A stretch of 64,000 nucleotides of DNA. Source: Euptelea pleiosperma. Its lineage: Eukaryota; Streptophyta; Magnoliopsida; Ranunculales; Eupteleaceae. The stretch is from assembly GCA_035048495.1 (NCBI GenBank), contig JASUTR010000184.1, forward strand, positions 124,001 to 188,000. Direction: 5' to 3'. Position numbers and translations under genes: made by a program. Positions 27,301-40,600 of the stretch are shown here, piece by piece. The notes below the pieces were generated by a model that did not search any database, was not told where the DNA came from, and was given only the letters and a program-made list of their open reading frames with translations. How positions within the stretch are numbered: the stretch's first letter is position 1; each line of letters opens with the position of its first letter.

Positions 27301-29131
27301 AGACCTAGGCCAGTAACACTCAAATTGAGTCCAAGGAGTGACATTGTAGCACGAACAAAGCGAATGAGTTCTGACTCTACCCAACCTTGTTCGAACACTT
27401 CAAACATGTTCAAACAATTGTAATAGAAGTGATGGTGTCAAATTACGAGTTCCGGTTGTGAAAAAGTAACTAGATATAGACCTAGGCCTGTAACACTAAA
27501 ACTGAGTCCAATGAGAGACATTGTCGCACGAACAGAGCAAATGAGTTCCGATTTTGCCCAATCTTGTTCTAACTCTTCAAATGTGTTGAAACAATTGTAA
27601 TGGATGAGCTTAAGTAAAATTACGAGGTCCGGTTGCAGAAAATTAACTAGTTATAGACCTAAGCATGTTACACCTAAACTTAGTCCAATTAGAGACATTG
27701 TCGCATGAACAAAGCAAACGAGTTCCGACTCTCCTCAATCTTGTTCTAACACTTGAAACGTGTTGAAACAATTGTAATGGAAGAGATTGAGTCAAATTAC
27801 GAGGTCCAATTGCAAAAAAGTAACTAGTTATAGAATTAGGCTTGCAACATTCAAACTGTGTCCAATTATAGACATTGTCACTCATACAGAGCAAACGAGT
27901 TCTGACTTTCCCCAGTCTTGTTCTAATACTTCAAACATGTTCAAACAATTGTAATGGAAGAGATTGAGTCCAATTACGAGGTCCGGTTGCGAAAAAGTAA
28001 CTAGTTATAGACCTAAGCTTGTAACACCCAAATAGAGTCCAATTAGAGACATTGTCGCTCGAACTGAATAAACAATTTTTTACTGTTCTCAATCTTGTTC
28101 TAATCTTCAAACGTGTTTAAACAATATTAATTGAAGAGATTGAGTCAAAATACAAGGTCCGCTTGTGAAAAAGTAACTAGTTATAGACCAATCTAATGAG
28201 TGACAGTGTTGCACGAACAGAGCGAATGAGTTCCGACTCTCCCCAATCTCGTTCTAACACTTTAAACATGTTTGAACAATTGTAATGGAAGAGATTGAGT
28301 GAAATTACGAGGTCCGTTTGCAAAAAAGTAACTTGTTATAGACCTAGGCCTGTAACACTCACACTGAGTCCAAGGAGTGACATTGTAGCACGAACAGAGC
28401 GAATGAGTTCTGACTCTCCCCAATCTTGTTCTAACACTTCAAACGTGTTCAAACAATATTAATTGAAGAGATTGAGTCAAATTACAAGCTCCGCTTGTGA
28501 AAAAGTAACTAGTTATAGACCTAGGCCTATAACGCTCAAACCGAATCTAATGAGTGACAGTGTTGCACGAACAGAGCGACTGAGTTTCGACTCTCCCCAA
28601 TCTCGTTCTAAAACTTTAAACATGTTCAAACAATCGTAATGGAAGAGATTGAGTGAAATTACGAGGTCCGTTTGCAAAAAAATAACTTGTTATAGACCTA
28701 GGCCAGTAACACTCAAACTGAGTCCAAGGAGTGACATTGTAGCACTAACAGAGCGAATGAGTTCTGACTCTCCCCAATCTTGTTCTAACACTTCAAACAT
28801 GTTCAAACAATTGTAATAGAAGTGATGGAGTCAAATTACGATGTCCGGTTGTGAAAAAGTAATTAGATATAGACCTAGGCCTGTAACACTCAAACTGAGT
28901 CTAATAAGAGACATTGTCGCACGAACAGAGCAAATGAGTTCCGATTTTGCAAATCTTGTTCTAACACTTCAAATGTGTTGAAACAATTGTAATGGATGAG
29001 CTTAAGTAAAATTACGAGGTCCGATCGCAGAAAAGTAACAAGTTATAGACCTAAGCATGTTACACATAAACTTAGTCCAATTAGAGATATTGTCGCACGA
29101 ACAAAGCAAACGAGTTCCGACTCTCCTCAAT
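24322..29131. repeat. Diverged, unduplicated relative of the 6080-bp unit (4810 bp)
   Basis: This segment is colinear with a full 6080-bp unit but lacks one 8-mer. Its blocks start at 24322 (1310 bp, including the TCCAATGCACG deletion mark of the second 8-mer), 25632 (1062 bp), 26694 (1046 bp, 16-bp deletion at 27130) and 27740 (1392 bp, mainly a 22-bp deletion near 28189). The last block keeps a full-length C monomer where the 6080-bp units have the 84-bp stub. The first 890 bases or so are nearly identical to copy 1, and divergence increases from about 25215. The total length agrees with 6080 minus 1323 plus 93, less the two small deletions. Confidence 0.85.
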
Positions 29132-32100
29132 CTTGTTCTAACACATCAAACGTGTTGAAACAATTGTAATTGAAGAGATTGAGTCAAATTACGAGGTCCG
29201 GTTGCGAAAAAGTAACTAGTTATAGAATTAGGCTTGCAACACTCAAACTGAGTCCAATTAGAGACATTGTCACTCATACAGAGCAAATGAGTTCCGACTT
29301 TCCCCAGTCTTGTTCTAATACTTCAAATATGTTCAAACAATTGTAATGGAAGAGATTGAGTGCAATTACGAGGTCCGGTTGCGAAAAACTAACTAGTTAT
29401 ATACCTAAGCTTGTAACACTCAAATAGAGTCCAATTAGAGACATTGTCGCCAAAACTGAGTAAACGATTTTTTACTGTCCCCAATCTTGTTCTAACACTT
29501 CAAACGTGTTCCAACAATATTAATCGAAGAGATTGAGTCAAATTACAAGGTCCGCTTGTGAAAAAGTAACTAGTTATAGACCTAGGCCTATAATGCTCAA
29601 ATCGAATCTAATGAGTGACAGTGTTGCACGAACAGAGCCAATGAGTTCCGACTCTACCCAATCTCATTCTAATACTTTAAACTTGTTCAAACAATCGTAA
29701 TGGAAGAGATTGAGTGAAAGTACGAGGTCCGTTTGCAAAAAAATAACTTGTTATAGACCTAGGCCTGTAACACTCAAACTTAGTCCAAGAAGTGACATTG
29801 TAGCACGAACAGAGCGAATGAGTTCTGACTCTCCCCAATCTTGTTCTAACACTTCCAACATGTTCAAACAATTGTAATAGAAGTGATGGAGTTAAATTAC
29901 GAGGTCCGGTTGTTAAAAAGTAATTAGATCTAGACCTAGGCCTGTAACAGTCAAACTGAGTCTATTGAGAGACATTGTCGCACGAACAGAGCAAATGAGT
30001 TCCGATTTTGCCCAATCTTGTTCTAACACTTCAAATGTGTTGAAACAATTGTAATGGATGAGCTTAAGTAAAATTACGAGGTCCGATCGCAGAAAAGTAA
30101 CAAGTTATAGACCTAAGCATGTTACACATAAACTTAGTCCAATTAGAGACATTGTCGCACGAGCAAAGCAAACGAGTTCCGACTCTCCTCAATCTTGTTC
30201 TAACACTTGAAACATGTTGAAACAATTGTAATGGAAGAGATTGAGTCAAATTACGAGGTCCGGTTGCAAAAAAGTAACTAGTTATAGAATTAGGCTTGCA
30301 ACACTCAAACTGAGTCCAATTAGAGACATTGTCACTCATACAGAGCAAACGAGTTCCGACTTTCCCCAGTCTTGTTCTAATACTTCAAACATGTTCAAAC
30401 AATTGTAATGTAAGAGATTGAGTCCAATTACAAGGTCCGGTTGAGAAAAAGTAACTAGTTATAGACCTAAGCTTGTAATACTCAAATAGAGTCTAATTAG
30501 AGACATTGTCGCACGAACTGAGTAAACGATTTTTTACTGTCCCCAATCTTGTTCTAATACTTCAAACGTGTTTAAACAATATTAATTGAAGAGATTGAGT
30601 CAAATTACAAGGTCCGCTTGTGAAAAAGTAACTAGTTATAGACCTAGGTCTATAACTCTCAAACCGAATCTAATGAGTGGCAAGGTTGCACGAACAGAGC
30701 GAATGAGTTCCGACTCTCCCCAATCTCGTTCTAACACTTTAAACATGTTTCAACAATTGTAATGGAAGAGATTGGGTGAAATTACGAGGTCCATTTGCAA
30801 AAAAGTAACTTGTTATAGACCTAGGCCTGTAACACTCACACTGAGTCCAAGGAGGGACATTGTAGCACGAACAGAGCGAATGAGTTCTGACTCTCCCCAA
30901 TCTTGTTCTAACACTTCAAACGTGTTCAAACAATATTAATTAAAGAGATTGAGTCAAATTACAAGGTCCACTTGTGAAAAGTAACTAGTCATTGACCTAG
31001 GCCTATAACGCTCAAACCGAATCTAATGAGTGACAGTGTTGCACGAACAGAGTGACTGAGTTCCGACTCTCCCCAATCTCGTTCTAAAACTATAAACATG
31101 TTCAAACAATTCTAATGGAAGAGATTGAGTGAAATTATGAGGTCCGTTTGCAAAAAAATAACTTGTTATAGACCTAGGCCTGTAACACTCAAACTGAGTC
31201 CAAGGAGTGACAATGTAGCACGAACAGAGCGAATGAGTTCTGACTCTCCCCAATCTTGTTCTAACACTTCCAACATGTTCAAACAATTGTAATAGAGGTG
31301 ATGGAGTCAAATTACGAGGTCCGGTTGTGAAAAAGTAATTAGATATAGACCTAGGCCTGTAACAGTCAAACTGAGTCTAATGAGAGACATTGTCGCACGA
31401 ACAGAGCAAATGAGTTCCGATTTTGCCAAATCTTGTTCTAACACTTCAAATGTGTTGAAACAATTGTAATGGATGAGCTTAAGTAAAATTACGAGGTCCG
31501 ATCGCAGAAAAGTAACAAGTTATAGACCTAAGCATGTTACACCTAAACTTAGTCCAATTAGAGACATTGTCGCACGAACAAAGCAAACGAGTTCCGACTC
31601 TCCTCAATCTTGTTCTAACACTTGAAACGTGTTGAAACAATTGTAATGGAAGAGATTGAGTCAAATTACGAGGTCCAGTTGCAAAAAAGTAACTAGTTAT
31701 AGAATTAGGCTTGCAACACTCAAACTGAGTCAATTTTAGACATTGTCACTCATACAGAGCAAACGAGTTCCGACTTTCTCCAGTCTTGTTCTAATACTTG
31801 AAACAAGTTCAAACAATTGTAATGGAAGGGATTGAGTCCAATTACAAGGTCCGGTTGCGAAAAAGTAACTAGTTATAGACCTAAGCTTGTAACACTTAAA
31901 TAGAGTCCAATTAGAGACATTGTCGCAAAAACTGAGTAAATGATTTTTTACTGTCCCCAATCTTGTTCTAATACTTCAAACGTGTTGAAACAATATTAAT
32001 TGAAGAGATTGAGTCAAATTACAAGGGCCGCTTGTGAAAAAGTAACTAGTTATAGACCTAGGTCTATAACTCTCAAACCGAATCTAATGAGTGACAGTGT

Positions 32101-34506
32101 TGCACGAACAGAGCGAATGAGTTCCGACTCTCTCCAATCTCGTTCTAACACTTTAAACATGCTTAAACAATTGTAATGGAAGAGATTGAGTAAAATTACA
32201 AGGTTCGTTTGTAAAAAAGTAACCTGTCATAGACCTAGGCCTGTAACACTCAAACTGAGTCCAAGGAGTGACATTGTAGCACGAACGAAGCGAATGAGTT
32301 CTGACTCTCCCCAATCTTGTTCTAACACTTCAAACATGTTCAAACAATTGTAATAGAAGTGATGGAGTCAAATTACGAGTTCCGGTTGTGAAAAAGTAAC
32401 TAGATATAGACCTAGGCCTGTAACACTAAAACTGAGTCCAATGAGAGACATTGTCCCACGAATAGAGCAAATGAGTTCCGATTTTGCCCAATCTTGTTCT
32501 AACACTTCAAATGTGTTGAAACAATTGTAATGGATGAGCTTAAGTAAAATTACGAGGTCCGGTTGCAGAAAATTAACTAGTTATAGACCTAAGCATGTTA
32601 TACCTAAACTTAGTCCAATTAGAGACATTGTCGCACGAACAAATTAAACGAGTTCCGACTCTCCTCAATATTGTTCTAACAGTTGAAACGTGTTGAAACA
32701 ATTGTAATGGAAGAGATTGAGTCAAATTACGAGGTCCGGTTGCAAAAAAGTAACTAGTTATAGAATTAGGCTTGCAACACTCAAACTGTGTCCAATTATA
32801 GACATTGTCACTCATACAGAGCAAACGATTTCCGACTTTCCCTAGTCTTGTTCTAATACTTAAAACATGTTCAAACAATTGTAATGGAAGAGATTGAGTC
32901 CAATTACGAGGTCCGGTTGCGAAAAAGTAACTAGTTATAGACCTAAGCTTGTAACACCCAAATAGAGTCCAATTAGAGACATTGTCGGTCGAACTGAATA
33001 AACAATTTTTTACTGTTCTCAATCTTGTTCTAATCTTCAAACGTGTTTAAACAATATTAATTGAAGAGATTGAGTCAAATTACATGGTCCGCTTGTGAAA
33101 AAGTAACTAGTTATAGACTTAGGTCTATAACTCTCAAACCGAATCTAATGAGTGACAGTGTTGCACGAACAGAGCGAATGAGTTCCGACTCTCCCCAATC
33201 TCGTTCTAACACTTTAAACATGTTTCAACAATTGTAATGGAAGAGATTGAGTGAAATTACGAGGTCCATTTGCGAAAAAGTAACTTGTTATAGACCTAGG
33301 CCTGTAACACTCACACTGAGTCCAAGGAGTGACATTGTAGCACGAACAGAGCGAATGAGTTCTGACTCTCCCCAATCTTGTTCTAACACTTTAAACGTGT
33401 TCAAACAATATTAATTGAAGAGATTGAGTCAAATTACAAGGTCCGCTTGTGAAAAAGTAACTAGTTATAGACATAGGCCTATAACGCTCAAACCGAATCT
33501 AATGAGTGACAGTGTTGCACGAACAGAGCGACTGAGTTCCGACTCTCCCTAATCTCGTTCTAAAACTTTAAACATGTTCAAACAATCGTAATGGAAGAGA
33601 TTGAGTGAAATTACGAGGTCCGTTTGCAAAAAAATAACTTGTTATAGACCTAGGCCTGTAACACTCAAACTGAGTCCAAGGAGTGACATTGTAGCACGAA
33701 CATAGCTAATGAGTTCTGACTCTCCCCAATCTTGTTCTAACACTTCAAACATGTTCAAACAATTGTAATAGAAGTGATGGAGTCAAATTACGAGGTCCGG
33801 TTGTGAAAAAGTAATTAGATATAGACCTAGGCCTGTAACACTCAAACTGAGTCTAATAAGAGACATTGTCGCACGAACAGAGCAAATGAGTTCCGATTTT
33901 GTAAATCTTGTTCTAACACTTCAAATGTGTTGAAACAATTGTAATGGATGAGCTTAAGTAAAATTACGAGGTCCGATCGCAGAAAAGTAACAAGTTATAG
34001 ACCTAAGCATGTTACACATAAACTTAGTCCAATTAGAGATATTGTCGCACGAACAAAGCAAACGAGTTCCGACTCTCCTCAATCTTGTTCTAACACTTCA
34101 AACGTGTTGAAACAATTGTAATGGAAGAGATTGAGTCAAATTAGGAGGTCCGGTTGTAAAAAAGTAACTAGTTATAGAATTATGCTTGCAACACTCAAAC
34201 TGTGTCCAATTATAGACATTGTCACTCATACAGAGCAAACGATTTCAGACTTTCCCCAATCTTGTTCTAATACTTCAAACATGTTCAAACAATTGTAATG
34301 GAAGAGATTGAGTCCAATTACGAGGTCCGGTTGCGAAAAAGTAACTAGTTATAGACCTAAGCTTGTAATACTCAAATAGAGTCCAATTAGAGACATTGTC
34401 GCTCGAACTGAATAAACAATTTTTTACTGTCCCCAATCTTGTTCTAATACTTCAAACATGTTTAAACAATATTAATTGAAGAGATTGAGTCAAATTACAA
34501 GGTCCA
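29132..34506. repeat. Mosaic of 6-mer and 8-mer satellite blocks
   Basis: Spacing of the F-monomer mark GAGCTTAAGT (28998, 30060, 31475, 32536, 33950, 35366) is 1062, 1415, 1061, 1414 and 1416 bp, so 6-mers and 8-mers alternate and then an 8-mer repeats. Monomer order is retained. Monomers differ from those of the 6080-bp array by scattered substitutions, and no long unit is repeated intact. No gene is visible. Confidence 0.85.
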
Positions 34507-36099
34507 CTTGTGAAAAAGTAACTAGTTATAGACCTAGGTCTATAACTCTCAAACCGAATCTAATGAGTGACAGTGTTGCACGAACAGAGCGAATGAGTTC
34601 CGACTCTCCCCAATCTCGTTCTAACACTTTAAACATGTTTGAACAATTGTAATGGAAGAGATTGAGTGAAATTACGAGGTCCGTTTGCAAAAAAGTAACT
34701 TGTTATAGACCTAGGCCTGTAACACTCACACTGAGTCCAAGGAGTGACATTGTAGCACGAACAGAGCGCATGAGTTCTGACTCTCCCCAATCTTGTTCTA
34801 ACACTTCAAACGTGTTCAAACAATATTAATTGAAGAGATTGAGTCAAATTACAAGGTCCGCTTGTGAAAAAGTAACTAGTTATAGACCTAGGCCTATAAC
34901 GCTCAAACCGAATCTAATGAGTGACAGTGTTGCACGAACAGAGCGACTGAGTTCCGACTCTCCCCAATCTCGTTCTAAAACTTTAAACATGTTCAAACAA
35001 TCGTAATGGAAGAGATTGAGTGAAATTACGAGGTCCGTTTGCAAAAAAATAACTTGTTATAGACCTAGGCCAGTAACACTCAAACTGAGTCCAAGGAGTG
35101 ACATTGTAGCACTAACAGAGCGAATGAGTTCTGACTCTCCCCAATCTTGTTCTAACACTTCAAACATGTTCAAACAATTGTAATAGAAGTGATGGAGTCA
35201 AATTACGAGGTCCGGTTCTGAAAAAGTAATTAGATATAGACCTAGGCCTGTAACAGTCAAACTGAGTCTAATGAGAGACATTGTCGCACGAACAGAGCAA
35301 ATGAGTTCCGATTTTGCCCAATCTTGTTCTAACACTTCAAATGTGTTGAAACAATTGTAATGGATGAGCTTAAGTAAAATTACGAGGTCCGATCGCAGAA
35401 AAGTAACAAGTTATAGACCTAAGCATGTTACACATAAAGTTAGTCCAATTAGAGACATTGTCGCACAAACAAAGCAAACGAGTTCCGATTCTCCTCAATC
35501 TTGTTCTAACACTTGAAACGTGTTGAAACAATTGTAATGGAAGAGATTGAGTCAAATTACGAGGTCCAGTTGCAAAAAAGTAACTAGTTATAGAATTAGG
35601 CTTGCAACACTCAAACTGAGTCCAATTATAGACATTGTCACTCATACAGAGCAAACGAGTTCCGACTTTCCCCAGTCTTGTTCTAATACTTCAAACATGT
35701 TCAAACAATTGTAATGGAAGAGATTGAGTCAAATTACGAGGTCCAATTGCAAAAAAGTAACTAGTTATAGAATTAGGCTTGCAACACTCAAACTGAGTCC
35801 AATTATAGACATTGTCACTCATACAGAGCAAACGAGTTCCGACTTTCCCCAGTCTTGTTCTAATACTTCAAACATGTTCAAACAATTGTAATGGAAGAGA
35901 TTGAGTCCAATTACGAGGTCCGGTTGCGAAAAAGTAACTAGTTATAGACCTAAGCTTGTAACACTCAAATAGAGTCCAATTAGAGACATTGTCGCACGAA
36001 TTGAGTAAACGATTTTTTACTGTCCCCAATCTTGTTCTAATACTTCAAACGTGTTGAAACAATATTAATTGAAGAGATTGAGTCAAATTACAAGGTCCG
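34507..36099. repeat. 1593-bp (9-mer) tandem duplication, copy 1
   Basis: This segment matches 36100-37692 at an offset of exactly 1593 (9 x 177). The left limit is set by a difference at 34506 (A) versus 36099 (G). The only internal differences I noticed are 35327/36920, 36001/37594 and one near 36053/37646. Unique marks shared by both copies include GAGCGCATGAG near 34767 and 36360. The ninth monomer is the extra A/B hybrid at 35677-35853. Confidence 0.9.
35677..35853. repeat. Hybrid B/A satellite monomer
   Basis: The monomer begins as type B (CTTGTTCTAATACTTCAAAC) and changes within GATTGAGTC to type A sequence (CAAATTACGAGGTCCAATTG, then the GAATTAGGC mark). It follows a normal A monomer and precedes a normal B monomer, so the order reads A, B/A, B. 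This is what unequal crossing-over between misaligned B and A monomers would leave. The same hybrid is present at 37270-37446 in the second 1593-bp copy. Confidence 0.8.
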
Positions 36100-37692
36100 C
36101 TTGTGAAAAAGTAACTAGTTATAGACCTAGGTCTATAACTCTCAAACCGAATCTAATGAGTGACAGTGTTGCACGAACAGAGCGAATGAGTTCCGACTCT
36201 CCCCAATCTCGTTCTAACACTTTAAACATGTTTGAACAATTGTAATGGAAGAGATTGAGTGAAATTACGAGGTCCGTTTGCAAAAAAGTAACTTGTTATA
36301 GACCTAGGCCTGTAACACTCACACTGAGTCCAAGGAGTGACATTGTAGCACGAACAGAGCGCATGAGTTCTGACTCTCCCCAATCTTGTTCTAACACTTC
36401 AAACGTGTTCAAACAATATTAATTGAAGAGATTGAGTCAAATTACAAGGTCCGCTTGTGAAAAAGTAACTAGTTATAGACCTAGGCCTATAACGCTCAAA
36501 CCGAATCTAATGAGTGACAGTGTTGCACGAACAGAGCGACTGAGTTCCGACTCTCCCCAATCTCGTTCTAAAACTTTAAACATGTTCAAACAATCGTAAT
36601 GGAAGAGATTGAGTGAAATTACGAGGTCCGTTTGCAAAAAAATAACTTGTTATAGACCTAGGCCAGTAACACTCAAACTGAGTCCAAGGAGTGACATTGT
36701 AGCACTAACAGAGCGAATGAGTTCTGACTCTCCCCAATCTTGTTCTAACACTTCAAACATGTTCAAACAATTGTAATAGAAGTGATGGAGTCAAATTACG
36801 AGGTCCGGTTCTGAAAAAGTAATTAGATATAGACCTAGGCCTGTAACAGTCAAACTGAGTCTAATGAGAGACATTGTCGCACGAACAGAGCAAATGAGTT
36901 CCGATTTTGCCCAATCTTGCTCTAACACTTCAAATGTGTTGAAACAATTGTAATGGATGAGCTTAAGTAAAATTACGAGGTCCGATCGCAGAAAAGTAAC
37001 AAGTTATAGACCTAAGCATGTTACACATAAAGTTAGTCCAATTAGAGACATTGTCGCACAAACAAAGCAAACGAGTTCCGATTCTCCTCAATCTTGTTCT
37101 AACACTTGAAACGTGTTGAAACAATTGTAATGGAAGAGATTGAGTCAAATTACGAGGTCCAGTTGCAAAAAAGTAACTAGTTATAGAATTAGGCTTGCAA
37201 CACTCAAACTGAGTCCAATTATAGACATTGTCACTCATACAGAGCAAACGAGTTCCGACTTTCCCCAGTCTTGTTCTAATACTTCAAACATGTTCAAACA
37301 ATTGTAATGGAAGAGATTGAGTCAAATTACGAGGTCCAATTGCAAAAAAGTAACTAGTTATAGAATTAGGCTTGCAACACTCAAACTGAGTCCAATTATA
37401 GACATTGTCACTCATACAGAGCAAACGAGTTCCGACTTTCCCCAGTCTTGTTCTAATACTTCAAACATGTTCAAACAATTGTAATGGAAGAGATTGAGTC
37501 CAATTACGAGGTCCGGTTGCGAAAAAGTAACTAGTTATAGACCTAAGCTTGTAACACTCAAATAGAGTCCAATTAGAGACATTGTCGCACGAACTGAGTA
37601 AACGATTTTTTACTGTCCCCAATCTTGTTCTAATACTTCAAACGTGTTTAAACAATATTAATTGAAGAGATTGAGTCAAATTACAAGGTCCG
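36100..37692. repeat. 1593-bp (9-mer) tandem duplication, copy 2
   Basis: Second copy of the 9-mer unit, including the hybrid monomer at 37270-37446. After about 37692 the sequence continues like the start of another copy for a short distance, then departs near 37830 (TGTTTAAAC instead of TGTTTGAAC). The near identity indicates a recent local unequal exchange that affected only this unit. Confidence 0.9.
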
Positions 37693-40600
37693 CTTGTGAA
37701 AAAGTAACTAGTTATAGACCTAGGTCTATAACTCTCAAACCGAATCTAATGAGTGACAGTGTTGCACGAACAGAGCGAATGAGTTCCGACTCTCCCCAAT
37801 CTCGTTCTAACACTTTAAACATGTTTAAACAATTGTAATGGAAGAGATTGAGTAAAATTACGAGGTCCGTTTATAAAAAAGTAACCTGTCATAGACCTAG
37901 GCCTGTAACACTCAAACTGAGTCCAAGGAGTGACATTGTAGCACGAACAGAGCGAATAGTTCTGACTCTCCCCAATCTTGTTCTAACACTACAAACATGT
38001 TCAAACAATTGTAATAGAAGTGATGGAGTCAAATTACGAGTTCCGGTTGTGAAAAAGTAAATAGATATAGACCTAGGCCTGTAACACTAAAACTGAGTCC
38101 AATGAGAGACATTGTCGCACGAACAGAGTAAATGAGTTCCGATTTTGCCCAATCTTGTTCTAACACTTCAAATGTGTTGAAACAATTGTAATGGATGAGC
38201 TTAAGTAAAATTACGAGGTCCGGTTGCAGAAAATTTACTAGTTATAGACCTAAGCATTTTAAACCTAAACTTAGTCCAATTAGAGACATTGTCGCACGAA
38301 CAAAGCAAATGAGTTCCGACTCTCCTCAATCTTGTTCTAACACTTGAAACGTGTTGAAACAATTGTAATGCAAGAGATTGAGTCAAATTACGAGGTCCGG
38401 TTGCAAAAAAGTAACTAGTTATAGAATTAGGCTTGCAACACTCAAACTGTGTCCAATTATAGACATTGTCACTCATACAGAGCAAACGATTTCCGACTTT
38501 CCCCAGTCTTGTTCTAATACTTCAAACATGTTCAAACAATTGTAATGGAAGAGATTGAGTCCAATTACGAGGTCCGGTTGCGAAAAAGTAACTAGTTATA
38601 GACCTAAGCTTGTAACACCCAAATAGAGTCCAATTAGAGACATTGTCGCTCGAACTGAATAAACAATTTTTTACTGTCCCCAATCTTGTTCTAATACTTC
38701 AAACGTGTTTAAACAATATTAATTGAAGAGATTGAGTCAAATTACAAGGTCCGCTTGTGAAAAAGTAACTAGTTATAGACCTATGTCTATAACTCTCAAA
38801 CCCAATCTAATGAGTGACAGTGTTGCACGAACAGAGCGAATGAGTTCCGACTCTCCCCAATCTCGTTCTAACACTTTAAACATGTTTGAACAATTGTAGT
38901 GGAAGAGATTGAGTGAAATTACGAGGTCCGTTTGCAAAAAAGTAACTTGTTATAGACCTAGGCCTGTAACACTCACACTGAGTCCAAGGAGTGACATTGT
39001 AGCACGAACAGAGCGAATGAGTTCTGACTCTCCCCAATCTTGTTCTAATACTTCAAACGTGTTCAAACAATATTAATTGAAGAGATTGAGTCAAATTACA
39101 AGGTCCGCTTGTGCAAAAGTAACTAGTTATAGACCTAGGCCTATAACGCTCAAACCGAATCTAATGAGTGACAGTGTTGCACGAACAGAGCGACTGAGTT
39201 CCGACTCTCCCCAATCTCGTTCTAAAACTTTAAACATGTTCAAACAATCATAATGGAAGAGATTGAGTGAAATTACGAGGTCCGTTTGCAAAAAAATAAC
39301 TTGTTATAGACCTAGGCCAGTAACACTCAAACTGAGTCCAAGGAGTGACATTGTAGCACGAACAAAACGAATGAGTTCTGACTCTCCCCAATCTTGTTCT
39401 AACACTTCAAACATGTTCAAACAATTGAAATAGAAGTGATGGAGTCAAATTACGATGTCCGGTTGTAAAAAAGTAATTACATATAGACCTAGGCCTGTAA
39501 CACTCAAACTAAGTCTAATGAGAGACATTGTCGCACGAACAGAGCAAATGAGTTCCAATTTTGCAAATCTTGTTCAACACTTCAAATGTGTTGAAACAAT
39601 TGTAATACATGAGCTTAAGTAAAATTACGAGGTCCGATCGCAGAAAAGTAACAAGTTATAGACCTAAGCATGTTACACATAAACTTAGTCCAATTAGAGA
39701 TATTGTCGCACGAACAAAGCAAACGAGTTCCGACTCTCCTCAATCTTGTTCTAACACTTCAAACGTGTTGAAACAATTGTAATGGAAGAGATTGAGTCGA
39801 ATTACGAGGTCCGGTTGCGTTAAAGTAACTAGTTATAGAATTAGGCTTGCAACACTCAAACTGAGTCCAATTAGAGACATTGTCACTCATACAGAGCAAA
39901 CGAGTTCCGACTTTCCCCAGTCTTGTTCTAATACTTCAAACATGTTCAAACAATTGTAATGGAAGAGATTGAGTCCAATTACGAGGTCCGGTTGCGAAAA
40001 AGTAACTAGTTATAGACCTAAGCTTGTAACACTCAAATAGAGTCCAATTAGAGACATTGTCGCAAAAACTGAGTAAACGATTTTTTACTGTCCCCAATCT
40101 TGTTCTAACACTTCAAACGTGTTCAAACAATATTAATCGAAGAGATTGAGTCAAATTACAAGGTCCGCTTATGAAAAAGTAACTAGTTATAGACCTAGGC
40201 CTATAACGCTCAAACCGAATCTAATGAGTGACAGTGTTGCACGAACAGAGCCAATGAGTTCCGACTCTCCCCAGTCTCGTTCTAACACTTTAAACTTGTT
40301 CAAACAATCGTAATGAAAGAGATTGAGTGAAAGTACGAGGTCCGTTTGCAAGAAAATAACTTGTTATAGACTTAGGCCTGTAACACTCAAACTGAGTCCA
40401 AGGAGTGACATTGTAGCACGAACAGAGCGAATGAGTTCTGACTCTCCCCAATCTTGTTCTAACACTTCAAACATGTTCAAACAATTGTAATAGAAGTGAT
40501 GGAGTCAAATTACGTGGTCCGGTTGTGAAAAAGTAATTAGATATAGACCTAGGCCTGTAACAGTCAAACTGAGTCTAATGAGAGACATTGTCGCACAAAC

